Shown: piece by piece, positions 5,264 through 5,973 of the stretch
Layout of the letters: every line of letters begins with the position of its first letter
Position numbering within the stretch: the stretch's first letter is position 1
NCBI GenBank assembly: GCA_030447125.1
Contig: JAUJLZ010000025.1
Coordinates: 9,736-15,708, forward strand
Direction: 5' to 3'
Source: Acidimicrobiales bacterium
Lineage (GTDB): Bacteria > Actinomycetota > Acidimicrobiia > Acidimicrobiales > CADCSY01
Length of the DNA stretch: 5,973 nt
Position numbers and translations under genes: made by a program
The notes under the pieces: model-generated
What the model was told of the DNA's origin: nothing
The model's database searches: none
Seen by the model: the letters and a program-made list of their open reading frames with translations, nothing else

Positions 5264-5752
5264 ATGAGCGACGGCCCGTCCAGGAACGACCCGTGGTCGA
5301 GCCCGGGGCAGAGTCAGCCCCCGCAGAGCCAGGCTCCTCCCAGCTACGGGCCTCCTGGCGGCGGCTACGCAGCGTCCTCGGGCTCCGGCGGCCAACCGCC
5401 CCCCCAGACCAGCAACGGGGTGGGCATCGCCGCCCTGGTGGTCGGCATCGTCGCCCTGTTGATCTCGTGGATCCCCTTCCTCGGACTGCTGCTCGCCATC
5501 GTGGCCCTGGTGCTGGGCATCATCGGGATCCGCAAGGCCTCCCGGGGCCAGGCCACCAACAAGGGCATGGCCATCACCGGGGTGGTCACCGGCGGCCTCG
5601 CTCTGCTCATCGGCGCCTTCTTCACCATCGGGACCATCGCGCTGTTCAGCAGCGAGGAGTTCCAGAACATCTTCGAGTGCACCCAGCAGGCCCAGACCGT
5701 CGAAGAGCAGCAGGCGTGCCAGGAGCAGTTCGAACAGGACTTCGGTCAGTAG
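5264..5752 (+). CDS. DUF4190-type small membrane protein with Pro/Gln/Gly-rich N-terminus
   Basis: This 162-residue protein has a disordered N-terminus (1-50) rich in Pro, Gln, Ser and Gly. About three hydrophobic segments follow, near residues 52-68, 71-89 and 103-128. The arrangement of a GIAALVVGIVALL segment, a short turn, a second helix ending in GIIGIRKASRGQ, and GMAITGVVTGGLALL is typical of DUF4190 proteins, which are common in actinobacteria and have no established function. The last 34 residues are polar, Glu/Gln-rich and contain two cysteines (C139, C152). By the positive-inside rule (IRKASRGQATNK on the cytoplasmic side) this tail should be extracellular, where the cysteines could form a disulfide. 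The gene is divergent from hrcA and its stop is 18 bp from the lepA stop. Residue ranges of the helices are estimates by eye. Confidence 0.85.
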   Translation: MSDGPSRNDPWSSPGQSQPPQSQAPPSYGPPGGGYAASSGSGGQPPPQTSNGVGIAALVVGIVALLISWIPFLGLLLAIVALVLGIIGIRKASRGQATNKGMAITGVVTGGLALLIGAFFTIGTIALFSSEEFQNIFECTQQAQTVEEQQACQEQFEQDFGQ

Positions 5753-5770
5753 CCGCCCACGCTCCCTGCG

Positions 5771-5973
5771 TCACTCGTCCAGGCGCAGGGCCGAGACGAA
5801 GGCTTCCTGGGGCACCTCCACCCGACCGATGTTCTTCATCCGCTTCTTGCCCTCCTTCTGGCGCTCGAGCAGCTTTCGCTTGCGGGTGATGTCGCCGCCG
5901 TAGCACTTGGCCAACACATCCTTGCGCTTGGCCTTGACCGTCTGGCGGGCCACGATGCGCCCCCCCAGGGCGG
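5771..5973 (-). CDS. lepA: Elongation factor 4 (LepA), C-terminal part (5' end beyond window)
   Basis: The minus-strand frame enters from the right edge and stops at TGA (5771-5773), giving about 67 C-terminal residues. The segment [20 protein letters not shown], continuing [38 protein letters not shown], is the highly conserved C-terminal domain of LepA/EF4. That domain reaches into the peptidyl-transferase region of the ribosome. LepA is a translational GTPase associated with back-translocation and 30S biogenesis; its GTPase domains lie outside the window. It ends with FVSALRLDE. In many actinobacteria hemW follows lepA directly; here a convergent DUF4190-type gene takes that place. No strong terminator is visible in the 18-bp gap. 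Confidence 0.96.
   Translation of the reverse strand, partial: ALGGRIVARQTVKAKRKDVLAKCYGGDITRKRKLLERQKEGKKRMKNIGRVEVPQEAFVSALRLDE

Noticed and set aside
5753..5771. Terminator hairpin between the DUF4190-type gene and lepA
   Set aside because: Only a 4-bp stem (ACGC/GCGT) with a 5-nt loop and no T-tract could be formed, too weak to call.
4933..5889. Plus-strand open frame spanning the hrcA start, the DUF4190-type gene and the lepA end
   Set aside because: It overlaps three supported genes in the wrong frame or strand and is Arg/Pro-rich with no family resemblance.
1..5973. Mobile elements, CRISPR arrays, tRNA genes or defence genes
   Set aside because: No transposase, integrase, direct-repeat array or cloverleaf was seen. 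Nearly all of the window is explained by seven conserved or recognisable genes.

Overview
This window is a chromosomal housekeeping segment of a high-GC actinobacterium. I infer a member of the Acidimicrobiia or a nearby deep actinobacterial branch. The reasons are the strong GC bias, the hrcA-dnaJ-rsmE gene order, a clear BldD-type regulator, and a secreted-type FG-GAP/VCBS repeat protein with 'GDWDCD' motifs of the kind common in that class. No rRNA or tRNA gene, mobile element, CRISPR array or prophage gene is visible.

Layout from left to right: (1) the 3' end of a plus-strand FG-GAP/VCBS repeat protein gene (to 361), which converges on (2) hemW (minus strand, 376-1470). A perfect 7-bp stem overlaps both stop codons at this junction. 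(3) Immediately upstream of hemW on the same strand is a bldD-like gene (1485-2036), whose product keeps the complete c-di-GMP-binding signature RxD-x8-RxxD. It has its own recognisable promoter (2157-2186), a leader of about 114 nt with two possible stem-loops, and a good Shine-Dalgarno. (4) A compact minus-strand operon hrcA-dnaJ-rsmE (5069 down to 2249) carries a heat-shock repressor, a type I DnaJ cochaperone and a 16S rRNA methyltransferase. The hrcA and dnaJ reading frames overlap as ATGA, and rsmE starts 11 bp after dnaJ. (5) A divergent intergenic region (5070-5263) contains an imperfect palindrome aligned with the CIRCE operator layout, a GC-rich hairpin and the signals of (6) a plus-strand DUF4190-type small membrane protein gene (5264-5752). 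(7) The window ends in the 3' end of lepA (minus strand, 5771-5973).

How the genes work together: HrcA probably represses its own operon and so links DnaJ supply to folding stress. RsmE and LepA belong to ribosome maturation and translation. The bldD-hemW pair would place a heme-trafficking radical-SAM protein downstream of a nucleotide-second-messenger regulator. In many actinobacteria the order is lepA-hemW-hrcA-dnaJ-rsmE. Here hemW has left the lepA side and lies beyond rsmE behind bldD, while a DUF4190 gene occupies the lepA/hrcA gap.

I found no convincing new multi-gene system. The points most worth following are the BldD-type c-di-GMP receptor and its leader, the relocated hemW coupled to it, and the degenerate CIRCE-like operator at the hrcA start codon.
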